From Aphelocoma coerulescens (Eukaryota; Chordata; Aves; Passeriformes; Corvidae), in the NCBI RefSeq assembly GCF_041296385.1, contig NC_091013.1, forward strand, positions 12,928,001 to 12,992,000: DNA of 64,000 nucleotides, given 5' to 3'. Below, in pieces: positions 23,679 through 36,878 of the stretch. A model generated the notes under the pieces. That model made no database searches, was not told the origin of the DNA, and worked only from the letters and a program-made list of their open reading frames with translations. The position numbers were made by a program, and so were the translations under genes. Position 1 is the stretch's first letter. Each line of letters opens with the position of its first letter.

Positions 23679-25615
23679 ATTTTATTATTGCATTGACAAT
23701 ATATCAGTCTTTAAATTTTACAATAAATAATACATATTACTTTGATATGAAGCAAAATATATTCTGACATAGCATTTAATGGAGAAACATAGACTGAATT
23801 ATTTATAGCTACAGTTTCATAGAGAAAAACAAGGATGAATTCCATGGGATTTGATCCCAACACTGGAACCACAAATTATTTTTATTTATTTATTTTAAAA
23901 GGATAACTATACACTTCATGTTCTAATTCCTAAAAGTTGAAAATTAACATCTAGTTATTTTTCATAAAGCAGCTTGTAGAATAATTCATGAGGATTTTCA
24001 TCTTCGGATTTAACAAATAACATTCTGGATCTCTTCTTATAGTCATAAAACCCCAGAGAAAAGTTCCCAGTGTAGCACATCTACACTTCCTTCTTTTTCA
24101 ACAACAACTTGACACTTAAGAATATCATCCCATGCAACTGAAACTGTCAAACTATTTCTTCTTCTCTTGCTATTTATGAATGGGTTTCGGAGTGCTGACT
24201 GCAAAATTTCTCCATAATAAGGCTTTCAGAATTTTTATGCAAACTTACCATGACTACACAATGATAGATTTTTTTAAAGGGCATTTTAGAAAACAGGTAT
24301 GCTAATAATAATAAAATTCAAAAAATATACTTCAGGCTAATTCTGTGACTTGCTTCACGTTTATGTGCTGAGGAGTCTCCATGTGGATCTTGAGCTTAAA
24401 TACAGTACTCAGAAATCAAAGGAACAGTCAGGCAATGTGCTTTTTTTGTTGAAGCAGAACAACTTATTTTAAAAATGGTGAGTAACAAATTTGTTTAATG
24501 AGTTAATCACAAAGGAGCAGCAACCCCTGTCAACAACACATTTCAACAAATAATCTGAATAATGAAAATGCATATGCTGAGATTGTGCTCCATTCATACA
24601 CAGTTCATTAACAAACAAATTACAGAGAGTAAACAAATTAAGTTTTGCTGACATATTTCCCAGGCATCAGTTATCATTGGCAGACTATTTACATTTGCAA
24701 ATAGGTTTCTCTAAGAAATATGAGGAATATTGTTAGGTACCAAGGTACACTTCATGTCTGATCAGTAACAAAGCCTGTCTCTACAGACAACAAGGACATA
24801 TTTATCTTTGTCCTTAAAACAGAATTGCATCTCAGCTCATCAGGAAAATATCATGATTCTGTGCTTAAGGCCCATCACATGTAAAATGAAAAGATTTCTC
24901 AAACATATCTAAAAATCATCTAAACATTTACTCCCCAGGCTGCTGACAGTAAATGATGAAAGAATGATGAGAAAATAAACCAAATAATTTTCCAAACATA
25001 AATAGAAATCCAAGAACTTTTGCTTTCATTGGCATAATTAAGGATAACCATGAAAAACTGATTGGTGTAGAACTACATCATCAACTGTATCATTAGGATA
25101 CCTGATAGCACATTAAACATCATGAGTTTTAGGATGGATGTGCACTTGAAACAAGGCTGGACATACTATGCTGACCTTTCAGAAGTAATCAGTCTCATAA
25201 ACTGACTTTCCCCCAAAGGAAATATCCTTTAGTCATTTCCCGAAGTCTGGGGTGAACTTCCCTTAAGCTCTGAGTCTGCAGTTAAGATGGTACTGTTCAC
25301 ACCATGGAAACTTGCTTACAAATTTGGAACCACGCATTTTGCCTCCTTCAAGAAGAGAGATTCCACAGAGCCACACTTCATAAAGGTCACCAAGCTTTGC
25401 CAGTCTTTACAGGTCTACAGCTTTTTCTCTTCTCACTCAGCACTTCTCCCACAGTTTCAACACTATTTTGCTCCAAAATTTCTAGAAAGATAAAAAAATG
25501 TACTGCCTTAGCTATGAAACTCCTATGGGATTCATACATCCTTAAGGCCATGGGTTTAATGTGCAAGTGTTTCTCCGTATCCAGATAGATTTTCAAAGCA
25601 GATGTTACCCCTGAC
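23679..25615. other. Unassigned AT-rich sequence
   Basis: No gene or repeat is recognised in this 1.9 kb. A plus-strand frame at 25304-25588 and an antisense frame at 25387-25659 overlap each other, which fits chance. Confidence 0.45.
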
Positions 25616-25622
25616 AGAGGAA

Positions 25623-25990
25623 TGTCACTGTTGCGCACAGGGACAGCGAAAAACGACATGCACTCAGGTCAGAGAAGATGGTCAAAGCCAACCCCTTTAA
25701 TGCCAAAAACCCATCTTTTATAGCATGGATTGCAAAAGAGAAATTACATGACTGGCCCCTTGGCTAGCCACCCACCACAGTGAGTGGCTGAGTGGTATAA
25801 CAACAACCATTTCAAAATATTATTCTCACAAGACTGAAAACAATTCCACTGTTCTCACAACAGCCTGCACCTGTGGATAGTTTACCAAACCATCTTTCTC
25901 TGTTTCTCAGCTAAAGCATGAGAACGGAAAAACTTCACAAATGCTTCAGCAGCTGGAAAATTCCTCTGCTCCTGCCTTTTAGCATCCACA
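25623..25990 (-). mobile_element. Probable solitary ERV LTR
   Basis: A 368-bp unit with TG...CA ends on the minus strand (TGTGGATGCTAAAAGGCAGG at 25990 down to ...CAACAGTGACA at 25623). A TATA box (TATAAAA on the minus strand) lies at 25716-25722, about 95 bases from the 3' end, as expected for U3/R. The flanks are 'agaggaa' (25616-25622) and 'ataggaa' (25991-25997), identical at six of seven positions, which may be a decayed target duplication. No retroviral gene is beside it. The family is not named; the boundary choice is inferred. Confidence 0.62.
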
Positions 25991-26933
25991 ATAGGAACAC
26001 AGCAGGCTCCATAAATGATTAGAGTTCCATTGAAGGACTCTTAGATACAGGGATCTGAAATTATTCTAGAATTATTAACATGATTATTTATTAGAATACA
26101 AATTCTAAGCAAAAGTGATGGATATGCACCTTCTTCCTCTTGCTGATATAGACATCACAATATGTCCCTTAGCAGTAAAGACAAAAAAATTAATTATATT
26201 TCTACACAGGGACAGAAGTATATAATATAGCTGCTCTAGAATGCACCTATACTCAGAGTAATTTAAAATAGAATTTGGATATGACAATGAACAGCTCTAA
26301 TGTTTCTGTTTCTTGCATACATATCAAAGGCACAGTAGATCTTGCTTTAATATATTTGTCTTCCTCCATTAACAAAGTTCACCTGTGCCTTTTTCCTTCT
26401 GAGGCAGAGAAATCATTCAAGGGGCATGTATTTCTGAGCTTAATCACAGTCCTTGCTAAATCCTCTATATAGAAAGTCAACAGACTGTGTTAATTGGACC
26501 AAACCTTTGTACTACACACATCTCTCTGAACTGATTAGCTGTGAACAAAGTATATTTATAGTTCCCAGTTGTGGTGTACATAACCACTCACCCAGGATCA
26601 GATCTCTCCTCTGTGGGCTAAAGGACTCCACAATGAACTGCTTCGATCTCCAAAATCTAAGTCTAATACAGCCTTTCAAGTCATTTCCATATTGTTCAGG
26701 TTCTCATCACTGTTGATCTTGTTTCCAACTTTAGCCCCTTGGAAATCACATGACAAGTAGAACAAGTGCTCAAGGAGAATTTCTTAAACACAGCGTTTTC
26801 TGCTGAATCTCCTAAAAAATATTACAGAGCTACAAAACAGTTAATTGCTGCCAATACCCCTCAGAATTTTCACCTGTCTTTTGTTTGAATTAAGGTGTCC
26901 ATGGAAATCACCTTCAGTACCTGTGTCTTCAGG
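25991..26933. other. Unassigned sequence
   Basis: No gene or repeat is recognised between two minus-strand LTRs. Open frames at 26275-26716 carry no recognisable motif. Confidence 0.45.
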
Positions 26934-27433
26934 TGTTACTCCTGGTGCAGCTGGGCTGATTCCCTTGCTGTGGAAGTGCTGCCCCCGGTGGGGAGAATTG
27001 CAAATAAAAAAGTAAAACTCGTGGGTTTTCACTCGTGGGTGAAATAAAACCAGTATAATAATAATAATAAATATACATATATATAATAATAATGGCAACA
27101 ATACTAATTATAAACTTTATAATAAAAATAAATATAATGAAAAGGAAAAAGAGAGAGGAATAAAATCCAAGAGAAACAAATGATGCATAATACAATTGCT
27201 CAGCAGCTGCTGACCGATGTCCAGTTAACCCATCCCTGAGCAGTGTTTGGAGGCTGCTGATGTTTTCCCCCAGTTTGTGTACTGGGCATGATGTTCTATG
27301 GTACGGAATAATATTTGGGTCTTGGCCATGCCCGCATAGCTCCAGGCCTGTCCCCTCATGTCCCCTCCATTCCCCCACTCCAGGCCCTGTCCCCCATGAA
27401 AAATTAACCCAGTCCTTGGCCAAAATGAGGACG
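26934..27433 (-). mobile_element. ERV LTR (ERVL-like)
   Basis: Reverse complement of an avian LTR related to those at 20652-21476 and 56502-56954. Minus-strand order: start near 27433 with 'cctcattttggccaaggact' and 'gggttaattttt', then 'gagcaattgtattatgcatc' near 27190, a TAA/AT-rich stretch at 27045-27140, then 'acgagttttactttt' near 27015 and an end at about 26934. The long minus-strand open frame 26929-27570 (213 codons) is only the LTR read through and is not a gene. No target duplication was found; the 3' end is uncertain. Confidence 0.75.
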
Positions 27434-30400
27434 TGCACACATGGTATAAAATCCAGAGTCCATAGCCTGTAGCAGCTCCATCCTTTACAGTCCCTTGCCA
27501 CTCCATCTTGCAAAGCAGACACTGTGTCTTCCCAATGAAAGTTAAAACTGTAAAGCTGTGTCACAAGCATGAGAGGAATCCATAAAGTGACACTGCACAG
27601 TTCTTAAAATAGCATGTGCCTCCTGGAAAAAGTGAGTTACTGGGGGGAATTGCACGAGGAGAACTATGGTTTGTTAGAGAAGGATACAGGGTGTGTAGCC
27701 AGAAATAGGATTAGAAGGACTAGGGAGTCAGAGAAAGAAGACAAAAGAAGCACTACGACCATCAATCAGTTGTTCCAAGAGAAAACATGATGAATAATCA
27801 GATTACTTATAAATATTTGAAGTAGACATTAAAGAAAGAAAAAATATAAAACTTGCTTCTGCAAGACTTGTGAGAGATACAAATAGCTCTGTGACAGGCA
27901 GGAATGTCAGCTCCTGGACAACTGTGATGCAGAGAGTTAGGAGTAGAGCAATGCTGGCCACAGAAACGACAGGTACAAGAAGCTGCACTCCATGAGGTAG
28001 ATGACCAGAGGAGTTTGTGCTTTAGCTTTCAGGACTGCAATAAGAGGTCAGGCTGTCAGAGTTTTGTAGCTGAAAAAGCAGAGTTATGTGACAGTTCTAG
28101 TTCCCTACACCCACTGAACAATAAGGGTTGCATTCTGGGGACTATCTGGGTTCTAGAACCCAACAGGACATTCAAAAGGCTTTCTGTCCCAGGCAGAAAT
28201 CAGGTTTTATCTTGGTCTTGCTAACACCTCTGATTGTCAGAAAAGTCTTCTGGACCCAGGATACTGCAGCCTATCTCTCAAATAGCTCCCAAGGTACATT
28301 TGAAGTTGGCTCTCCCACAAATCTCAGTACCAGCTCAGCTAGGGTAGAGAGGCACACAGAGCCATCGCCTCTCGTGACCCTCTCCTGACAGTTTAGCAGC
28401 AAACACTCACAAGGACACCAATTACATTCACCCAGTGACACTCCTCTAGGCATCTTAAATCTTCAGCAATGCAGTGCAATTAATTGTGAGGACACACAAC
28501 ACTGGAAAGACTGCTGACCTAGGAGAGATAAATGAAAGGCAGGAGTGTTTTAGGGGTATTTGTTGATGCCTTAGCTAAAACCAGATAGAAGTCAGAGGAT
28601 TTGCTTGACTAGACATAATTCAAGATAAAATGCCTGGCTCCTTGAACAGTATATTGTTAAGGTGTCTTTTATTATTCTGTGAAAATTCAGAAACTCTTAG
28701 TCAAGAAGTGATACACGATATCAATAAATAACAAGAAGAAAAATGAATATGTGGGTACAGCATATTTTGATAACACCAAAAGCTCGGACAGGGAAAACCC
28801 TGGGTGTGGTGGGAGTAGAAGGAAATTGCAAATCTGGTTTGATTATTCACACACAGGTGTGGGACAGAAAAGGCAATCTACATAATAATTTTTAATCCTG
28901 TTTCCTCATGAAAAGAAATCATATTATGTATGGAAATGAAATAACTGCATGTGTCAGTTTGGAAGGGAAAAAAACCCTTTAAATAAGATTTCCTAAGAGA
29001 CAGAAATGAAAGCAAAATCTGTTCAGAAAAGTGGACATGATATTTCTGGAAAAAAATGTGTAGAAATTAATTTTGCTTCAGCAAGGGACAGTTATATAAG
29101 GGTATATAAGGATATAGACAGCAGTGCTATCTTAAAGAAGCATGTCCTCCATCACAGCCCAGATGGATATTGTTGCTCCTTTGACAAAAATAATTGCATC
29201 AATAAAATGTCCAACAGCATGGATATGTAAATGTCAGTAAGGAACAGGCCTATTGCTATAGGTCATTGCCTGTACCAGGACCTTGGAAATCATGGATTTC
29301 TAGTGCCATTGCTGGAAGGAGAAATGGTGATATATGGGGCAGTCACAGCAGCATCAGGAGCAAGATCTACCCAAGACTCCCTTCCCTGCAATCTCCAGGT
29401 GATATTTTAGCTCTCCATCTCCTTTTTTCAAATAAGCAAGTTTTGTAAAGACTGAGTTAACCTACCTTCATTGCCATGGTCAGTAGCACAGCTAATGAAT
29501 TCCTAATCCATAGGTGAGCACATACCATAGCCACATAGGATTTTCTTCCTCCCAACAGTGCTCTCCTCCTTGCTTTTCAGGAAAGATTATTTTCTACAGC
29601 ATGCTTATATTTGGGACAATCCTGGGGGAACTTACTACAACCATTTTTTTGTAAAAAAAAAAGGAGGGATTGTTTTCTGTAGCACAGAAGAAGAAAATTT
29701 TAAATGCTGAACTGAAGTCCTCAGTGAAAAACATTCAGTTATTTGCTACCCAGGAAACATCAGTGGGATGTGATGACTAACAGCTAATGTGTGTTGATTA
29801 ATAGGGACACGTTTGGAATCCCAGTAGCTGTTCTCATTGGTTACCAGAAGCAAAGGTGAAGTAGAAGCACGGTGCTGCCATGGGACTCATAACTTTGTTC
29901 AACATCTTTATAGCACACTTAGCCCTGAGCCCTTTTAACATGGAACAGCTTGAGAAGTTTGGCCCATAGTTACTTGTGAGATGAAAAAAACAAACCACGA
30001 AGTTATCCACGGAGACAGCATTCAGATGAGTGGGAGTGTCAGTACTGTAAAGAAGCACCGGTGCCCAAGTCTGCTCTTGAACTCCACTGATGGTTCCCAC
30101 AGTCCCTCAGCTTCCTTTCCATGCACAAGCCTCCTCAAAACTACCAGTGACACTTCCCTCTGTCCACAGGCCATGCATATAATTTCCCTTCAAAAAGACA
30201 GGTTTTGACTGACAATTACTCTAGGAGGCTTATGCCCCTCCAAAAAGAATGGTGTAGAATATGTTTGACACATCCAGCCTTCACTAAGCTCTGCCAGTTT
30301 CAATTTTTCAGACTATAGTTATCTATTAGCTATTTATTCCCAGGTCTTTTTCAGTTTACTGAAAATATTATTTGAAATATATCAATTTTTCTCCTCTGCA

Positions 30401-32639
30401 AGATCATTCTTGAGTTTTAATTATTTTCTTCTGACACCACTTGATGCAACCAAGGCTTTCCAAGTACTTGGTTTCAATTACTTATTTGTAGAGAAGAAGC
30501 AAGAGAGTTTTCCAGCCTTGTAGTTATGTATTACAAAGAGTAATAAATTAGAAACTGTAGGATGCTTGAGAATGGGAAGTGAGTTAAGTGATTCTGAAAA
30601 AATTTCGTTTTAAATTGCCATTTACTTTTGGCTCGTCAGGTTTATTCCTAAACACCTATAATCTGAGTAAAGTTTTTTTCTCGCCAGAGACACCTTTAGA
30701 ATGAACCAACAATAATTTCTTTTTATTCTTACTGACTTTTTTTTTTCAGAGAAATACTTCTGAAAATGTCAATATTACCTTGTTTTCATACTGGATCTGA
30801 CTTCTTCATTATCTTTTTCTGACTTTATGTATCTATGCAATCTCTTCCACATCTTCAATATGAATTTGATAAGAAATGAGTTCTTGATTCACAGTAGAAA
30901 ACTAGAAATATACAGAAAAAAAATTCAAAATACAAAAGAGAAAAAAAAGCACATCTTTCTTGCCAAGGGGAACTCATATGAAGCTTACACTTCTACCTAC
31001 TTTCCTCACATAAAGAAGAGCACAAATTAATTTTTTATAACAAATCATTACATTCATTTCATTGAGATTATTTAGTTGAAACTCGTATATGAGAGTGTTC
31101 AAAATGACAGAAAAAAATCCAGTTCCACTAAAGGCTGTCATCTTCACCATCCTCAAAGTAATAAGATTCTGATGTGATTTTATCCACTTCAGTTACTCTT
31201 TAGTACTCACCAGGTTTTCTTAATTAAAAAAAAAAAAAAAGAAAAACAAAAAGAAAAACCAATAGTGCGAGAAATCTCATAGCTAAGACTTAGCTTGCAG
31301 AAGCTTGTTCAGCATCCTACATGTGGCAGAGACGTGGTGCAAAATACTTAATCGGAGTGCTGACATGAGTTACATGCCTATGACTAAAATTCTGCTGCCA
31401 TCAAGAGCATTTTTCTTTTATAGCAGATCACAGATATCAGTAATTGGATTATTTTCATAGTGAATTTTCACTTAAACAATAACTTCAGCTCCCTCTATAT
31501 TGAAAAGTCTTTAAATGATAAATTACACTTCACTTATTCTTTTTGTAGTGAAATAGGTCAGTGTGTTTTATTCTAATATTGATGTTGCTGGCCACTTCTT
31601 GCAGAAAATATTCAGTGGGTTGACTGCAGAGAGGCTCATTACCACAATAAGTGGTGAAATTGCCTGTGCTCTTCTTTTAAAGACATTTTTGCAGCCTCAT
31701 TTTTGCTTTTACAAAAAGAAATTTCACATATAAAGGCTGGAGAAATTAACCAAATCAAATGAAATTTTTTTTCTTCTGTCCTGAATGTCTGTGACTCAAG
31801 GGAATTAGTTACAGCTTTGTTATATTTGTGTAGAGAAAACGGATAGGATGCAAAACAACCTCTTCAAAGCATCAAAACAAACAACAGATCTTGAGGAAAC
31901 AGAGAGCTCACCTGACTCCTGCTGTGTTAACCTCATCTGGACTGGCCACTCAAAGTACTTTTGGTACACTGCGAAGTCAACTAATTACCTCAAAAACATG
32001 TGACATGGCTCTCACTGAATGCACTAGCAGTCTAAAATCAGAGCAATTTATGTGAGGATTTTATTAGTAAACACTGTGGATGTCTTCCCTTAGGCAGGAA
32101 AAAATCCTGCAACACTTAAACAGCACCTTTAGTCAAGAGCACCTTTACTCCTAAGGTTGTTCACATATCAGGGAGAAGACTAGACAGCCACAATAAAAGA
32201 TGGTACATGTTTTATTTCTACAGATTGAAAAATTGAGACATAGAGGAGGAAAGGGATTCACTGAACCACTCAGCCTCTGGTGCAGCTGGAATGAAGCTTT
32301 CCACACAATGTCTTACCTACCAAGCTGCTCACAGTTACATCCATCCTCTAATGAATTAATTGTTCTTTAAAACTTTAGTAAACATGAGGATATAGAAGAA
32401 AGCTATCAATTTAAAACTCAAATAAATTGGAAATGTTGATGATGCTACCTAAATTCTGTCGCTTACTCATCTCTTGACTAAAGGTGTTCATCTACATATC
32501 AACAAAGTCCTTTGCTCAGCACCAGAAAAATTAAGAAAAGTACCACTCTTCCTGGTACTTTTCAAATGTTAAACACATCTAACTTGAGTGATGATTGTTT
32601 TTCTAATGGTGGATGACCTTCCAGCCCAATCAACAGAAT
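27434..32639. other. Unassigned AT-rich sequence
   Basis: No gene or recognisable repeat in 5.2 kb. It contains an A-rich tract at 31224-31258 and short A or T runs near 29646 and 30736. Open frames are short; none carries a motif I recognise. Confidence 0.5.
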
Positions 32640-33198
32640 AGCATCACTGCCACATCTGGGAGGGGACTGTCCAGCTCTACTCTGCACTGGGGCAGCCTCA
32701 CCCTGAATATTGTGGGCAGTTTTGGGTCCCACAATTTAAGAACATATTAAGCTATCAGAGAACATTCAAAGGAGGGCAACGAAGATGGTGAAGGGCCTTG
32801 AGGTGAAGTTGTGTGAAGAACAGCTGAGGTCACTTTGTTCAGCCTGGGGAAGAGGAGACTGAGATCAGACCTCATTGCAGTTACAACTTTCTCATCAGGG
32901 GAAGAGGAGGGGCAGGCACTGATCTCTTCTCTGTGGTGACCAGTGATAGGACCCATGGGAATGGGCTAAATTTGTGTCAGGGGAAGTTTAGACTGGATAT
33001 CAGGAAAAGGTTCTTCACCCAGAGGCTGGTTGGGCACTAGAACAGGCTCCCCAGAGTAGTGGTCACAGCATCAAGTCTGACAGAGCTCCAGAAGCATTTG
33101 GACAATGCTCTCAGGCACAGGTGTGATGCTTGGAGTGTCCTGTGTAGGGCCAGCATTTGGACTCGATCCTTCCAACTCAGAATATTCTATGATTCTAT
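32640..33198 (+). mobile_element. CR1 LINE 3' fragment
   Basis: Plus-strand CR1 tail of the same subtype as 10765-11368: 'gcactggggcagcctcaccc', 'tgtgggcagttttgggtccc', 'gatggtgaagggccttgagg', 'ggggaagaggaggggcaggc', 'ttcttcacccagagg'. It ends with two octamers ('attctatgattctatt') at about 33183-33198. Only the 3' UTR and the very end of ORF2 are present; 5' truncation is at about 32640. Confidence 0.92.
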
Positions 33199-35682
33199 TA
33201 CCCATCATTTTATCTTGTATTAGTAATAATGGAAGTGTTCCCATAACATTCAGCTGTTTGTAGTCTGATGTCCTTCAGGTATGTCTTTCAGGAATCTGAC
33301 TGCTTCAGAAATTCAAAGGTTCAGAAGTTCAGACATTTCTATCACAGTGCCAGAGCCAGGCTTGTATCCAGAGCTTCTGAAACAATGGATTTTGTGTCAA
33401 GTTAATGAGAGGAATGTGAGTGGGAGGGAGACAGTGTAGCTGTAAATACATTGTTATCTCTAATATTGAGATGTTCCTAGCTCCATTTCAAAGGTGGTCT
33501 TTCTAAATATAGGTCACAGTACTGATCTCTATAATACAGTAACTGTGAGCTGGAATAAAAAGGATATAACCAAATAAATTTCACAGTTCCAGCAAAGGCT
33601 TTTGAGTGATGGATGCAAAAAATAGATCAGGCTGAAAGATCACATCACAGAAGTTTGCAAAAGCTTAGGCCAGACTAAGCAATAATATATATTAAGGTAG
33701 TTTGCACCAGTAAAATGCTGAAAGTTTTGCAGAATGCTAACTAAAAAATACAAACCAAAAGAAAACATGTGTAACACAATAGAGGAGAATGAGGCACAGA
33801 GGTCAGATATAAAATTTCAAAATGACCCAAGAAAATAATGAAAGCAAATGGTTGTACAGTCTGTGACAAATATCAAATGATACCTGTGGAAGGAAAGGAA
33901 AATAAGGAAAATTTGGAGAAAGACTATGAGCTGGGATTCAGAGCAGCACAAATATGCAGACAAAGTGGACCAGATGGCTCTTTTCTGTTTCTGTCATAAC
34001 TTATGTTCTTGGAACCTGCAGAGCCTAAAACTGGTTTTGGAGACAAAAATTCCCCCATCTCAACTGATAGTCATTGATGCTTGTGGCTTTATTTGTTCCA
34101 TTTCCTATCCCCAGTAATTACAGACCATAAAGACACATCTTACCTTATGGCCTGTGTGGGAGGAATCGACTTCCAGGGATAATCATTTCAAATGTATAAT
34201 GACAATAAAGAAAGGACTAGCCTGAATCTGTAGGCTCAGGACAGCACAAGAAGTCTGGCATAAATATACAAACACACAGTGGCATTACTCCTGGATGACA
34301 TGGTTGTCCCTAACAGGGATGGCATTTTCTGACTGGTCACAGTAGCTACCGCTGTAATTATTAATCAACAACCAGTGATCACTCTGACTGAGTTCTCATG
34401 GCTCACTGAACAGCTCTGAAATACATTTGAGCCAGTGACCTGAAATATTCTATATATCCTCACCTGGGGAGAAGCTGTGGACATGTCAGTACCATGGGGT
34501 ACATATATCCTAAATGTCAAGTATATGCAGCTAAAAAATTTCTTATTTGGTTCAGAAAAATAGCACAGGTCATCACCAAAGCTCTGAGATTGCCTCCTAC
34601 AGGTTAAAAAGGACCCTTTTAGACATATGTCTGTTGAAATGTTTCTGCATTTTGCTCAGCGCAAAAACATTTCCTGCAATTATGAATTAGAAGCTTCATA
34701 TGGACATAAGCAAAATTCTTTGGAAGTACAGGACAAGCATATAGCTACCAATTATACTGTGCCTTAAAGTATTCTTAAAGTATTGCCAATTTCTAAAAAA
34801 AACACCAAGTGATTTGGTGATTTTTGCCCAGATGCCAAATGTCTAGTTCAGCTGAGAAAAAGTTTCCCCTGTGAGAAAATCATTAATATAGCAATTGTCA
34901 TGTGTGCTTCCCTGGGCTGATGTGAGCTCCTTCACCTGCTTCCTCTATGTGAAGGAGAAGAACCTTCTCCTGCTAGGATGGAGAAAGGTGGGCAGGAAGG
35001 AGCTCTCCTATGCAATACCATGGTCTTTTTCCACTATGAAAAAAAGGTTATGAAAGTACAGTATTTGCCTGTGTGCCATCCAGACTCATCAAGCTTGACT
35101 CCCAAATGCACAGCCAGCTGGCTCCTGTGCATGCTGAGAACATCATGCCAGAACCCAGGGTATTTGGCCTCTAGATGTTGTAGTGACATCCCTGTGGATA
35201 TGGGTTACTGACATGTGTAATAGGTACTACCATTCAGGACAGTGCTTTATCTCATTGTTACACTGAGCCACCTAATAGGGGATTACAGCATGTAATAACT
35301 AAATCCTGTTGTACTTCAGACTTCTCTGTAAGATCTGTTAAATGAAAAAGTAGGTGAGTTTATCCTCTCTTAAGCACATACATCTATAATTCTGTCTGAG
35401 GAAGATCACAAACAACAATTAGAAGAAGAAAAATGAGGATGAGGAAAAGCTCTTGGAATACATACTCTCCTACCTTAAATGAATACATTCCCAGTAATGG
35501 TTGTTTGAGTAAAACCTTTTCCATGAGTGCAGAATTTGATGAATGGGTTGAAAGCATGTACAGTCTGAAGACTTTGCATGAGGAACAAGCTCAATTTGCT
35601 TATGACTATTTAAAACTAGAATTTGCATAATGAAATAGCAGGGGTTGGGAAAAAGGGAAATAAATTACGTGTGTAATCAAAT

Positions 35683-35683
35683 G

Positions 35684-35720
<37 letters not shown>
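35683..35720. repeat. TA/TG dinucleotide microsatellite
   Basis: A short TA run passes directly into about fourteen uninterrupted TG units ending at 35720. Simple slippage repeat. Confidence 0.95.
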
Positions 35721-35722
<2 letters not shown>

Positions 35723-36851
35723 TTAATGGCTGGTATTACTCTATTAAATTATCAATTGTAAAATTATTTCTGTATTCAAATAAATCTTTGAAAAATAAAA
35801 CTATAAAGTATCATAAATTCATTCATGAAATGAATGAAAATAGATGAGAATTTTGCAGATTTCCTATTGTGCTAATTTTGCTTTTTGTGTCTCCAAAATA
35901 CTATTAGTAACTGTAATCAAAAGGGCTGAGGAACATGGGCTTCATTTTATTGTTACTTTCTGCTTGGACATTCCCCTTGTAAAGGAAAATGACACTTTCA
36001 CATTCTACACTAGCTGCAAAGCAATCTTTAATTGGCACTTATGCACTATCAAAACTGATATGACACCTTATGAGTAGCAGGCATTATGCCATCTAGACAG
36101 ATGGGTATGAGCATAGGATCAAGGCATGCCAGAGAACAACGTGTGCATCGGGGTTGTGTGGAACAGCCAGACTCCTCCCCAGAGATACTGAAAGGGCAGT
36201 CTGTGCAGATTATCAGCACTTCTGTGAGGTTGGGGTATGCTATCACCATTCCAGTGTGGCCTGCATTAACAATGAAAATGCAAAAATTTCTTTTGAAGCC
36301 ATTTTAAGGTTTTTTTTTCTATCTGAACTAATGTTGAGGGGTGAAAAAAGATATTTTCCCCTTTTGGCACTTTGCTGAAACCTCTCAATTAGTCTTATCC
36401 AAAATATTTCTGCACTGCTGTCGAGTTTCCTGCCAAAAGCCAATGTGTGACCTTCTATTACTCTGAATACCCTTTTAGTGTCATGGGTCTTATTTACATT
36501 TTGCACAATGTTAGACTCTATTTAATCTGTTACTCAAAGTAAATGGGGATGAAAAATTACCTTCTTTGTTTGTCACTAAATACTTCACAATTAACACTGA
36601 ACTGCAAATGAGGAAATAATGTGTCTCTTTGAGGAAACCATATGCTTTGTGCTTTAAAGTAGATGTGGTAATATTGGTAGAATAGTTAATGTACAATGAA
36701 TGCCATCTGCTGACTAATACAGAGCATTTACAAAGGCAAATAGTCCAGATAACTGCTCTTCTTAAATGACTATACAACCTAACATGATATTGTTTGGACA
36801 ATTATCTGAATCTAGACTAACTTTTTCCTTGTTCTTCCCCTCCGTAGCTGT

Positions 36852-36878
36852 TGTTATGCAGAATGCTTATGCATAACA
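36852..36878. repeat. Inverted repeat, 9-bp arms
   Basis: TGTTATGCA (36852-36860) and its exact reverse complement TGCATAACA (36870-36878) are separated by nine bases. It could form a small hairpin. No gene end is nearby, so a terminator or RNA role is not supported. Confidence 0.8.

Noticed and set aside
26929..27570. 213-codon minus-strand open frame, the longest in the window
   Set aside because: It lies almost wholly over the minus-strand LTR at 26934-27433, and its Ile/Tyr-rich run is the TAA/AT-rich part of that LTR.
31224..31258. A-rich tract as the tail of a processed pseudogene
   Set aside because: No coding-like sequence lies directly upstream on the plus strand, and there is no flanking duplication.
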